A stretch of 64,000 nucleotides of DNA from Pectinophora gossypiella (lineage: Eukaryota > Arthropoda > Insecta > Lepidoptera > Gelechiidae): positions 6,386,001 to 6,450,000 of the forward strand of contig NC_065408.1 in NCBI RefSeq assembly GCF_024362695.1, in the 5' to 3' direction. Shown piece after piece: positions 36,984-48,900 of this stretch (positions within the stretch are counted from its first letter, which is position 1; each line of letters begins with the position of its first letter). A model generated the notes under the pieces. That model did not search any database and was not told where the DNA came from. It was given only the letters and a program-made list of their open reading frames with translations. Both the position numbers and the translations under genes were made by a program.

Positions 36984-37314
36984 CTTCTTCTATCGTGTGG
37001 GTTGTGAGGTGGATTACCAACCGCATCAACCCTGGTGTCAGGGTTATTATTGAGCCGCCATAGGCCCCTGACATGACTCATGTGACGATTACGTACTTAC
37101 ATCAGTAAGTAGTAACCGGGACCAACGGCTTAACGTGCCTTCCGAAGCATGGATCATCTTACTTTTTGGACAATCAGGTGATCAGCCTGTAATGTACTAA
37201 CCAAACTAGGGATCACAAAGTGATTTTTGTGATTTGTACCCACCGGGATTCGAACCCGGGACCTCCGGACCGTGAGCACAACGCTCAACCACTGGACCAC
37301 GGAGGCCGTTAACC
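36984..37314 (-). mobile_element. tRNA-derived SINE (family B), full length, inverted
   Basis: gttaactgat at 36974-36983 and 37315-37324 is the target duplication. The head on the minus strand (ggcctccgtggtccagtggt, ggttcgaatcccggtgggta) keeps recognisable A and B boxes. It is head-on to the copy just upstream. Confidence 0.85.
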
Positions 37315-37364
37315 GTTAACTGATTCGGGCTTGTTTAATTTGTCTTGACAAGATTTCTGAGGGT

Positions 37365-37450
37365 TTAAAAGGCCACATCGAAGCAATTCACCTAAAAAGC
37401 AATATTGCAATTTGTCATTTGTTTGCATTATACGCATACGTATACGCCCT
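37365..37450. mobile_element. MITE M3 left half
   Basis: ggtttaaaaggccacatcga and aagcaatattgcaatttg match the left arm of 29342. Confidence 0.55.
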
Positions 37451-37804
37451 GGTTCTACATAATATCCAGGATCTAAAGATGGAGCTGGAAGGTGGGTAAA
37501 TTTAGTTGAGAATAAAGATTAAAGAAATCAGAATACCTAAAAGATAAATAGAATAAAAATTACATAACTCACGCAGATAATTTTACACAATTTTGATTTC
37601 CGCGTGGAACTCTACCGTGGTCGAATGCCAATCTGTCCTAAGACTTTGCTTACCACGGCATATGACTTCGGCCTTCACCTAAACATCACTATTCGGAAGA
37701 ATTTCAGAGAACGATACCTATTTTCTTGTTTCAAACTTTTTAGAGCGTGCTTTTTTCCGTGTCGGGTTTTAGTTTTTATCTTATATTTTTATTATATGAA
37801 ATTA

Positions 37805-37806
<2 letters not shown>

Positions 37807-37852
<46 letters not shown>
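37807..37852. repeat. (TG)n microsatellite
   Basis: About 23 uninterrupted dinucleotides. Confidence 0.95.
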
Positions 37853-37853
<1 letters not shown>

Positions 37854-40800
37854 CTAATAATTAGGTGTTTATTTGGTTAAACACAAATTGGGCAAATACC
37901 GCTGGTTTATCTAATTAGGAAAACGGTTGTGTTATGTTTGTTTTGGTGCCAGATCCCACATAAACAACGGAATTGGGAATTCTGAATGGATAGTTTGTAG
38001 CCGCTGTTTATTCTGCGAAGAGTGATTTGTCAAAATCAGTCAGACAACTTCGGATGTTTTGCATTTATTTTACTTATATTTATTTACAAGTACATTTTCC
38101 TAGATTATAGAAGTAAAATCGGTGAAATCTCTCTGTCTATGGCACCCACTTTCACCTCAAACAGAGGCCCCACATTTGGCGCCACTGCTAAAATCTAATT
38201 TTCTGCGGTTTTGATGAATTTAATGCCTCGGTTTTGCCAAAACATAATATTTTAATTAAATTTTTCATCTAGTTAGTAGTAAATTTGTAGTGATGATGAC
38301 AATATTCATCTCAATTATACTCATCATCAAAGCGACGCGATTAGTATGACGGCTCAAAATCGTGTAAGTAGGTAACTGTGGCAATTTCCCGCTTCTTTTC
38401 TATTAATGGAGAGTTACCGAGAGAGGTAAGACCGAGGGGGGGTGAAGTGAACCTAGCTTAACCGCTGGTAGGGAGCGGAGTTGCTGTTCCGTTATACGTA
38501 TTTATTATTCCTTATTCTATACTTGGGGTTAGAAGCACATGTTATAAGATGAAATTTATCACTTTGCATTAAATTCCTGATGGATACGTAACGACCCGTA
38601 TTGTAGATAGTTCCCCATGTTGAAGAAAACACACCTTTAGGCCTCGATACAAAAGCGCGGCGCTAAATGCTAACGCATCTTTATAACGAGGCATAATGAT
38701 GACGATTGAGTCGATTTTAACGACAAACCCGTTGTGATAAACAGCTCAACGATTCTATGTTTCTTTCCCCACAGCCCAACAGTTTTTTTTTAAACAAATT
38801 CAAAACCTTACTTACCTTCTCTCTCTAAAACATAACAAAAAACATAAGAAGCATGTTTTCCTTTAACTTACACTGCCAACGTTTGCGGTTCTTATGTATC
38901 TTTTAATAATTTCTAGTAATAAGTACCTTAATAATTCTACACGTGTCTCGTATGTATAAGGATATTTTCTTATCAATATAAGTAATACTTTGTAGGTACC
39001 TCGTGTGCTGTTTCATTGGTTATTGTAAGGCGATTATAGTAAAGTGGTTTAGATTATATAAAATTGATGATGTTATTCTCAGAAGGCGGAGCAGAATTAC
39101 CTATTTGTATAATAAGCAGCATAAAAGCAGGCAATACCATGATCTTGATCTTCTAAGGCACACTAAGCAGTCAGGATTACGTAATTCGGTCTTTGGTGTA
39201 ACACATAAAGCAGCTCTAGCTACATCTTAGTAGCTACACACAGAGCTCAGAATCAGGTTGTACTGGATTTATGTGGGCCACACATATAATGTGCCCGGCC
39301 GGCACTCTAATGGCTTCCATTACGTCCTCCGCCACCTGTGCTAATGGGTCAGAAATATTTAATTGATGACCCCAGTATACAGATTTCACTATTTCCATTT
39401 TTCTTTCACGTCTGTGCAGACGCGCTCAGCGTTACAATTTTATGTTGATTACGAATTTGCATAAATCCGATATGAGATATTGCATGCATAAATGCATTGC
39501 GCTTTGTGTATTTTTGGCTTGGTTTTTGTGATATTTTAGTTGGAATAAACATTCCTTAATGAAAGTTTGATTTTATTACGCTGTAATGTATTGTTGGAAG
39601 ACTGGGTTGGTTTGGCCTTGTACGCTTCTTGGAGATAGCACTGAGAAAGCAGTACGTAAGTAGTAAGTAAGTCAGCAAAATTCATCTAATATCTAAATAG
39701 TGTATAAATAGTAAAAAGAGAACAACAACATTTTAATCGTATAATTTATGAGACTGTTGCTTAAACTAGATAGATATAAATACTTAATAATATTATTTAA
39801 ATAAAATGAACAAAACTAAAACGAATTGCAGCCACTTTGAATTGGAATTAACTTCCAAATTATTTAGAAAAAGAAATCCCCGACGAACATGCATTACTAC
39901 AGTGTAATCTTTCCAAGATAAACCATACTCCTTACTTCAGCCTTCTTTCTAATTTCTCCAAGTAAAATACTAGCTGCTGCACATAAAGTTGTACAAAAAG
40001 GGGCATCTTAAGCGTCACGGCTCTGGATAAATCGTAGCAATCTCGACGACTTGGGTCCCATCCAACTCCAGATTCCTTGCACACCGCTGATTTTACGAAA
40101 CCCGCCTGACTATTGTACGCCAGTTATTATTAGTGCTTTATGGGTCAACGGCTCTATAGCGATGCAAGACAGCATGCATTTTGAAGTAATCGATGTCTAT
40201 CTTGAAGCGACCCAGATTCACAGGTCAAGAATGCTGCGCTTTGGGGCTTTATTAACGAATATACGAAGTAGGTACCGTAAAATGGGTCTCTAACAGATGT
40301 TAGTTATCCTAGCTAAATCGATGTATTTCTTTTTTGAAACATTAAGCGTAACGAATTTGTTTTTTTAACAAATTGCTCAATGACAGTAGTGTATAGTACC
40401 TACATCCACAATGATTTTTTATAACTTCTGGAAGACAAGGAGTAAAGTTTGATAGAATCGCGCCAATGCGCCGCGCAGCCGAAGAATTCCTTCAGCTTTT
40501 ATTGTTTTTGTTGTCCACGAACATTATTTATTTATAGGTAAGTTTTTGTATTTTATTTATATATAAGTAAATAAAACTAAACTTTTCTTCCTCACTTTAG
40601 TATCGCGTGCGTATGCTGGCGCTTACTTGCGCAACAAGAGTTTATGTGGCTTTAAAACTAAGAAAACGAGTGCGTTGAGAAGACAAAAGCCAAAATGTGC
40701 CCGTATAAGTTAATGAGAAGTTTTATAACCCATAAAACAAAACAAACATGAGGTAGCGAGTCTATTGTCCGAACAATGCCAAGTTGGCGGTTAAATTATT

Positions 40801-41255
40801 AAATGAGTCGCCATATTAATAGCTCAGTGTTGCCATTATCCACGCATTGTATTTGCAGGACGACAGTGGCCGGACGCCCGTTACCCGCCTTAATTGTGCA
40901 GAAGTATTTAATGGCTTCTGTTTCTGATGTAAACTGAATGAGTGCTAAATTAACTCGTTTATCCGTCCAATTATCACCGCGAATGAGATTGCAATATAAA
41001 AACGTAAACGGATCGTCGATTTCAATGTTTATTGTACTTTTGATTTATTTTACTTATAAAGCAATCTAAACGCTATACATTACATACATTAATTGTATGT
41101 CAACAACATCAACAACAATACCAGGAACGTCAGGTATGTCAATAGGTATTGGTAAGTGATACGAAGATACCAGAAGCAGAGATACAATGACACAAAAAAA
41201 AAATATAACACAGTTAACCCGTTTGGAAACGATAGACGGGTATCAATTTAACTCC
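37853..41255. other. No gene recognised
   Basis: A 3.4 kb stretch of mostly unique AT-rich sequence. The frames at 39003-39230 and 40051-40293 have no family resemblance. Confidence 0.4.
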
Positions 41256-41496
41256 TATACAGGATATTAGTGACATCGTAACGAATACCGAGGGGGATGA
41301 TTAAGACCATGATTCCGAGTTGATATCTAAGTGGATTTTCCTGTCGGAAAATTCGTGAATATTTTAGTGTTCTTTTCAGTTATTTTCAGATCCATAATTT
41401 TGCGACGGAAAATTCTACTTGATATCAACTCAGAATCATGGTCTGTCTGAACCATCTCTCAAGGTTTTCGTTACGATGTCACTAACACCCTGTATA
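41256..41496. mobile_element. Palindromic MITE, family M1, near complete
   Basis: Starts tatacaggatattagtgaca and ends gtcactaacaccctgtata. The long inner arms contain ttgatatctaagtgga and its complement. Confidence 0.8.
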
Positions 41497-42055
41497 AGGC
41501 TAATTAATAAGTATCACCTATGATCTGCAGAGTAATTTTACTATAAGTAGCTAGTTCCGTGAATACTTACAACCTGTTTATATCTAGGCAGTTTATTATC
41601 CGGGTACCAATTTAGTTGGTCCCGAATTCCCGGATATTATACAGTGGGTACGTGACTTCGCTGGAGATTTGCTGGATGTCTGAATGTCTGGATCAGCTGC
41701 GGCTTCCGACGTTCCTGACATTTGGCTTCTGCTGTGAATTTTCTTTTAAGGGGACATTTAAATATGAAGTATCCTCGTTTTATTAATTGACGGGCTGAGT
41801 TAGCATTTCAATGAATTTATATCGTTTAGGAGGAGAGATCGGTATTATCTGTTTTGTATATTTGTATGTTTTTTAGATTATTATAATTTTGTTGTTGTTA
41901 TAACAACTAACAGCATCAAGTCTGTATCCCCGCGTTATACTTAGTTTATACTTTCACTCCTCGTGAACTATGTTTAAATACCGTGTCAGAGACGACCTTT
42001 ATTGCCATTAACCGGAAACAAATTCTGTAAACCACCTGATACCGATAGCATATCG

Positions 42056-42440
42056 GTCGTCTTCTCTCGTATGGGTTGTGAGGTGGATGACCAAATCAAA
42101 TCAATTTATTTGCGAGAATACATAAAATACAAAAAGGAACCAACCCAACCAACCTCGTCAACCCTGGTGTCAAGGTTATTATTGAGCCTTCAAAGGCCCC
42201 CGACATGGCTCATATAAACACAACTTACAAATACAAATATACTTTATTGCAACAAAATAAAAAGAAAAAATTACAAAAGACTCTTAAGTAGGTACATGGT
42301 AAATGTCGGCCTTATCGCTTAAAGCTTACTTACTTAAATCAGTAACTAGTAACCGAGACCAATGGGTCAATGTCTTCTGAAGCCCGGATCATCTTACTTT
42401 TGGATAATCAGGTGATCAGCCTGTAATGTCGTGAGTTTAT
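42056..42440 (-). mobile_element. SINE B interrupted by two LINE tails
   Basis: SINE segments at 42056-42095, 42150-42220 and 42325-42430 are in order. They are split by a reverse LINE tail (aatcaaatcaatttatttgc, 42095) and by another retro tail at 42225-42320 that matches 48240. These are successive insertions into one SINE. Confidence 0.65.
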
Positions 42441-42603
42441 GCATGTTATCCTAATACGTTTTCGTGCAAAAACTGGGTCAAGCCCCTGCCAAACTAAAGT
42501 CGTATACTTACCTATCCACCACAAATAACTGATACTGAATTGCTGGATATGACTAAAGCATTCATAGCAAAACAACTGAAATTAGAGACTTTCCAGGCTA
42601 TAA

Positions 42604-42720
42604 TACAAAAAAAATCGCTTTATTGCACATATAAACACAACACTAAAAACAATTACAAATGCTAGGTTCATCAAAACAATATAATGCACCCAGCTACAAC
42701 ACATTTTCCACTGATTATTA
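42604..42720 (-). mobile_element. LINE 3'-end fragment
   Basis: Complement of 62245-62305. Confidence 0.6.
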
Positions 42721-42944
42721 TTCTGAAGCAATATAGGTAGCAACATAATTCTATAATATCTGATTCAAATATCAAGCAACAATGAGGGACTTTCCAATCG
42801 GCGTTCCCCAAAAATACGATAGATGGCGTTGTTAAGTTTTTTCTGCGTTTAAACTTCTAATTTCGTGGATAAAAGACATAATATGCATATTTTATTTATT
42901 TTTGTTCTTGGGTATAAATGATAACCCTTTTTATTATAACAGCC

Positions 42945-43266
42945 TCCGTGGTCTAGTGGTTAGAGCGTTAGGCTCACGATCTGGAGGCCCGGGTTCGATT
43001 CCCGATGGGGACATTGTCGAAATCACTTTGTGAGACTGTCCTTTGTTTGGTACGGACTTTTCAGGCTTGAATCACCTGATTTTCCGAAAAAGTAAGATGA
43101 TTCCGTGCTTCGGAGGGCACGTTAAGCCGTTGGTCCCGGCTATTAGCCGTAAAAAACACCTCCACCAACCGCAGTGGAGCAGCGTGGTGGAGTATGCTCT
43201 ATACCCCCTCCGGTTGATTGAGGGGAGGCCTGTGCCCAGCAGTGAGACGTATATAGGCAGTTTATA
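42945..43266 (+). mobile_element. tRNA-derived SINE (family A), full length
   Basis: Head gcctccgtggtctagtggtt ... ggttcgattcccgatgggga, body and tail as at 24346 but without its extra segment. It is the best reference copy of the family here. Confidence 0.8.
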
Positions 43267-43861
43267 ATCATGTTGGCACCAAAGCAATGAGAAAATGGGT
43301 AATTACCATGTTAAAACTGCACAACGCCATCTATATCGTTTTTGGGAAACGTAGTCTGGAAGTTCCTCATTGTCGGTTAATCAATTCCGTGTAGTCGGTA
43401 GCAATTTATCTTATAGTCGGAAATCAGTAGTTTCGGTGGCATCAACTTGAGGCTGTTACATTGATGTTTTAATTAAGCTTACACCCAAAACTTGCGTCAG
43501 TTTTCCAGAAGTAGAAAATTTCTTCTAAAAAGGACCGAGTATCATGTGTAAGTAATAATATTAGCAAGTACACCGTATGCGTCTCTACTTTATCTAACTT
43601 AGGGAGGAAGGTACTAAGAGGTCTTTTAGAAGGGTAAATTAAACTTTTATTACGAAACATATTCTCACGCCCTAATGGAATGGGCCTTACACTGCTTCAA
43701 AAATTTCATTCATACCGCTCGTAACTACAAGCGTCAGAAAGTCCGCGCGCGCTCTGCTTGCTCCTTAGCGGCTTACGGCCATTTAGACTAAAGTAATACC
43801 CAGGGGGGGGGGGATCTGATTTATACTTAAGTACCTACTTACAAGTCCACCTAACGTACCT
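43267..43861. other. No gene recognised
   Basis: A run of 11 G occurs at about 43803-43814. Nothing else. Confidence 0.35.
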
Positions 43862-44045
43862 TTTTTTTTGTAACGAAGGGGAAATCCTCATGGATACCTC
43901 GTCGTCCGGGGGAGCAACGAGGTTATATCGGACTCTTACCGACTAAAACCCCTCCGATGGCCTGATGGTCAGGGAGCTCCGGGATCTCTGTCGAATGCAC
44001 CGGTGCTCCCCTCACACTTGCTTTTATTTTACCTTTTTTTACGTA
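43862..44045 (-). mobile_element. LINE 3' end
   Basis: On the minus strand a GC-rich block (gagctccctgaccatcaggc ... ccggacgacgaggtatccat) ends in ccccttcgttacaaaaaaaa, a poly(A)-like end. Confidence 0.55.
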
Positions 44046-45140
44046 ACGTAGGTACCTAAGCCAACCTAACCAATCAAACCTACCTGGTAAGTATTACTAT
44101 ACTTACTGAACTGGAGCAGAAGAACTATAAGATTTCACTTATGCGAACTCTCACAACTATTCCCAGTCTAGTATCCCTTAAGATTTTCGCGGTCACAGAG
44201 AATGTTGTCCGTTTCACAGGAATTTGCAATTAAGAAAGACTAACAAAATCTGTTTACGAACTTAGCGAAGTATTTTATCTTCGGTGGCAGCCCTACTAAC
44301 CGATCTACCGTGTAAGGTAAATAAGAAGATAGCTGGCGTACTTGTGGTTGTTTACCACCGTACCTTGTATATAAATGTACCATTGGGGTTCCTGAATGTA
44401 TTGGAGTATGCTAGTACAGACATAAGAGAGTAACTTACTTTTCTTAAGCATTTGTTGCTAGTTTTGTCAACGACGTAAGCACCAATGTAGTGGTTTGTAA
44501 ACACAAATCTTAATACGCCTTAATAAAGAACGTTTCTAAAAAAACATGACTTGTAAGAGGTACCAGCTACCTATAGTAATTATGTTATAAGGTGCTTTTC
44601 TTAACATAGAGCAACAGTCAACACGGTGGTTCGTGTTACCTACTCTGTTTTTAAACCTACCTATTTTGCGCAATAAGTAGGTAGCTACCTACTAATTTAA
44701 TAGATCTCCATGGTTCATAAAAACACTATCACTGCACATAATACAAAATAAAAACATTGAATACTTTTTATTTTCGTTTAATGGCCTTACATAGAGATAG
44801 GAAATTATTAGTACTCTTTTCTATGTCTATGTGGCCTTAAGAGATTGTTTGTGTTATGTATGAGCTTGAAACAGGATTCAAGGTAGGTGTGTACTTTATA
44901 ACATAGATAAAATAATTTTCTTATGGATTTTCCTTGAATACATAATTTTCTAGAATAAGCAACGCCATCTTTCTAAAATAATAAAGACTAATAACTAAAT
45001 AACCGTCATAACGTTATCTCGAAATTGGTCACACTCACCAGTATGGCTTCGAAACATCTTCGAAACTGGAATCCACTTATCCAAAGCTAAAAAAGAGTAA
45101 AAAAAAACTGTTTATGGATTTTTGATAAACAAGTAAAAAG
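44046..45140. other. No gene recognised
   Basis: AT-rich; nothing matched. Confidence 0.35.
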
Positions 45141-45156
45141 AAATGTTTATGGTTTT

Positions 45157-45487
45157 CACCCAAGGTAACACATATTTGAATAGAAAATTCTACACAATAA
45201 TTTGCCGTTTGCGTTTAGGTCACTGTCGTTTTAATGCTCATCTTTTTCGTATTAATATCGTATCGTCCCCTCTTTGTAATTTCTGTCAAGATGCCATCCA
45301 AACTCTGGATCACATCTTTTTTGAATGTCGTTGTTTTTCCTTACAAAGATTGCTATTCATTGATCACCTCATGCAAATATACCATACTGCTGAAGAAATC
45401 CCGCGCTCCCTTCAGCAACTTTTAAAGAAAAGAGAATGTTTTCTCCCAATTTATAATTATTTAATATCAACCACTGAAGATATTTAA
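45157..45487 (+). pseudogene. LINE ORF2 C-terminus
   Basis: Encodes RLRLGHCRFNAHLFRINIVS, then PLCNFCQDAIQTLDHIFFEC, a CxxC...H...C zinc-knuckle region that follows reverse transcriptase in several LINE clades. It stops at 45485-45487. The reverse transcriptase itself is absent. Confidence 0.7.
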
Positions 45488-45605
45488 GACTACTCCTGAT
45501 TTTAGACGCTTATTCCTGATTTAAGACTCCTATCCCTGACTTAAGACTCTTACTCCTGATTTAAGACTTCTATTCCCGATTTAAGACTTTTATTCCTGAT
45601 ATTTG
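45488..45605 (+). repeat. 20-bp tandem repeat, six units, in LINE 3'UTR
   Basis: Units vary around cttattcctgatttaagact and begin right after the ORF2 stop. Confidence 0.85.
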
Positions 45606-45808
45606 ACAAAATGATAATTGGACGAAGACAAATAATTAAACAAAAGAAATGGCTCCGGCCTTCGAAAACAATTTATTGAAGACAAAGAAAACAAATTCAA
45701 GAAATAATACACGAAGAAAAACTTCATCCGACCAGGCTGTATGGCTATGTCCCTTTGCCTGCTCCTTCTCGGGGCAAATTTAACAAAAAAAAAAATGTTT
45801 ATGGTTTT

Positions 45809-45995
45809 AAAAATAAATATGTCATTCTGTAATCTGTATTGCGACTAGTAGCCGACAGCTGTTCGGAGTATTTTACGTGTATATTTCAGCTTTTTATAGA
45901 TTTTTTGCGCTAAATATATGTAGTGAGTCATTTATTAGTTACAGGCGCAACTGTTTTTAAACATTTCGATTTAGTACACAGTAAGAAACTTAAAA
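45809..45995 (+). promoter_or_regulatory. Probable 5' flank/5'UTR of twinfilin
   Basis: This short stretch lies between the 3' target duplication of an upstream LINE insertion and the twinfilin start codon. It should hold the 5'UTR and perhaps the core promoter. No strong TATA box is visible. An additional noncoding first exon further upstream cannot be excluded. Confidence 0.3.
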
Positions 45996-48900
45996 ATGTC
46001 TCATCAAACTGGGATCCAAGGTATGACGTTCAAATTTTACAGTTATTTTTTTTATTTGGGTTGAAATATATGCCTGAATTGTTACAAATTCGACGCTTAG
46101 ACCCCGTCCCACTACATTTTGTAAAGTTAAAAAAAAAATAAAAAGAGTTTATTTCGGACATGTTCCATAGTGGTTAGTAACAAGCAATAAACAACTTAAT
46201 CTAGTGTTAGTAATAGAACGATAAAAATAAAATAACATTTACACACGACACGGCTCGACAATTATAAACAACAAGAAAACGTACACATTAACACAACCTC
46301 TTCAAGCCTCTTCAAACCTCTTCAAGATAGAATAATGAGTTGTTTTTAAGTATTCCGTGTAACCCCACCCACATTGTATATTTTATGATAGAAGTTATTT
46401 GTAAAGCTGACTATAGCCGATTTTACCGCCGTTGTGGGCGGGTTTACGCTGAAAACATGATAATGCTGTAAAATTATTGACATTGACAAAGTAGCTGGCT
46501 TGGAAATCATGTTTTTATTTATGTTCACCTAATTTCATTTCTGAAGGAATATAATATATACATAGACACAGAATTTCTAAGAATATAACAAAGTATTACC
46601 TGCTTTTTGTTTCCTAATCTAAATTTTTAAAGTTGCCAATCAAAGATAAACCATAATAAACAAAGTTACAAGATAATATTTTCAGTGATAAGATTCTCTA
46701 TTATTTTATTGTTTACATGATTATGTAATGTTGTACAATCTTCTTCTCTTCTATTGTGTGGATTACCAGTCTCATCAACCCTGGTGTTAGGGTTATTATT
46801 GAGCCACCAAAGGACCATGACTACTCACTTACATCAGTAACTAAGCACTGAAGCATGGATCATCTTACTTTCGGACGATTAGGTGATCAGTCTGTAATAG
46901 TCTAACCAAACTAGGGATTGCAAAGTAATTTATGTGATATTTTCCCACCGAGATTCCCCACGCTCAACCACTGGACCATGGAATTGTACCGCTTTTACAA
47001 CTGCAATTACAACAATAAAAATATACAAAAAGATTATAATGTAAACTTATACAACACAGCAGTGTATACTGTAGTTGCTAGCTTTATAAGAAAGAAAGAA
47101 ACATTTATTACTTCCGGACACCACAGACACAGACAGACAGGTACATTACATTTAACACAGGACAGAAACCACATGGAAATCAATACACAGAAAAAAAATC
47201 CAAAAGAAAAACAAACTAAAATCCTAAAAAATAAAAATAAAAGTAAGTATCCTAAATGCAACACACTGACGGCCCAATCATCTACGGTGGCGTCCGGATT
47301 AAAAGGAGCTCGCTCAGAATAAGTCGTGGCCTGAGCCACGACGCGAATTAATCCTGTTCTGTAGATTTTAAATAACAATAAATAGTAAATACAATACAAA
47401 AACACTTTATGGCACATAATATATAAACACAACACTAAAAAAATACAAAAGTGACAAAATAAGCATGTTGGTAAGGAAGCACAATTAGTAAGTAGTTACA
47501 AGGTTGATACCTAGTTCCAGTAATAACACTCCCTATTACATGGTTCTTGAAACATATCTGGTGAAGAGTGTGTTTATATACTATGCAACATTCCTTGGGG
47601 CTACAGGCATGATGATACGATATGTTTGTGGTGTTCAGCTTAGTTAACTTACATACATACATAAACTCATGCCTTTTCCCATTGGGATAAGCAGAGACTA
47701 TGGAATTCCATTTTCTTCAATCCATATATATCTCTCTTGCTTCCTCCACATTAGTTAACCTCTACTATGAAATGGGATTTAAAAAATAAAAACTTAAATT
47801 GGTTTTAAATTTCAGCTAATGCAGAACTGAAGAAGTATTTCAGCAAATGTAGGGATGGAAAAATTCGTGTACTAAAAGTTAGCATTGAGGAAGGTAAGCT
47901 GATTTATTAATTTTGCAACTGTGTAAACATATACGTAGGTATAGGCCCCACTGTTAGAGACAGCCTCTCCTGAATAAATCTATTATTTTTCATTAAAATG
48001 TTCTATTATACATTGTATCATTATACATCCGTCCCGTCTCAACACATGGCTGAAGTAATTTATTTTTGAAACATATACAAATACACTATGGCAATCAACT
48101 ACAAGAGATAGGGACAGGTGGGAAATGCTAGAGGAGGCCTTTGTGTCGAATGGACAAGCTAAAAGGAGAACTGTTTAATGTGTATAGTATTTAAGTTTAT
48201 TATGTGTATTCTTTTACTAAATAATGCTTTAAATTTGAATTGAAAAAAATACAAATATACTTTACCAATATAAAAGGAAATATTTACAAAAGACTCTTAA
48301 CTAGGTACGTCGCAAATGGCGGCCTTAACGCTTAAAGCGATGCCTCAGAAAAAAAAGTTGACCTTGTGCATTCTGCCAGACAACCATAAGGCGAGAAATA
48401 TATAAAAATTAAAAGACATAATAATACAATGAATCAATGAGACAAAACAATGATTCTTCCTAATATAAAATATTTTAGTTTATAGTTCAGCATGAACGAA
48501 AAAGTAATACATACTTATTTAATTATTGTATTTAATTTCAGAGCAGCTAACTATGGCAAAACACTATCCAACAAAAGGATCATGGGAGCAGGACTTTGAC
48601 AAATATGTGCCATCATTAATTGTTGATGATCTGCCATGTTACATCTTATATAGGTAAAAATTTGACTTAACATAATGTATTATGTCGCAATATGGAGCGT
48701 AAGCTTACTCTCATAAATTAGTCACTGTGTGACGAGATGTCAGATGCTCACATCATGGTGGAGTATACATACTCCCAAGGTTAATGCCCATCTGGAATTC
48801 CCAATCATACCCATCCAATCCATTCTCCACCAATACTAGTAATGTTGAGACTATATTCTTTATTCGAAGGCTGAGTTTTCCGGACACAATAAGAATTTTA

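Larger units (their letters stand above)
45157..45795 (+). mobile_element. 5'-truncated LINE with target duplication and poly(A)
   Basis: tgtttatggtttt occurs just before (to 45156) and just after (45796-45808), and A's precede the second copy. The insert carries the end of ORF2 (to 45487), six 20-bp tandem units and a 3'UTR with tccctttgcctgctccttct. It is a textbook target-primed insertion, about 200 bp from the twinfilin ATG. Confidence 0.85.
46021..47815 (+). other. Twinfilin intron 1
   Basis: This 1.8 kb intron contains three 10-bp copies of cctcttcaag/a at 46297-46326. It also holds a minus-strand tRNA-derived SINE (about 46739-46982) and a LINE 3' end in minus orientation (about 47392-47650). 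The rest is unremarkable AT-rich sequence. Confidence 0.7.

Noticed and set aside
36654..37314. tRNA genes
   Set aside because: A-box and B-box like sequences are present here and at 8519, 24346, 42945 and 56043, but each continues into the SINE body and no cloverleaf is complete. They are SINE heads.
46918..47435. 134- and 133-codon frames on opposite strands
   Set aside because: They overlap antiparallel in twinfilin intron 1, lie over SINE and LINE sequence, and have low-complexity composition.
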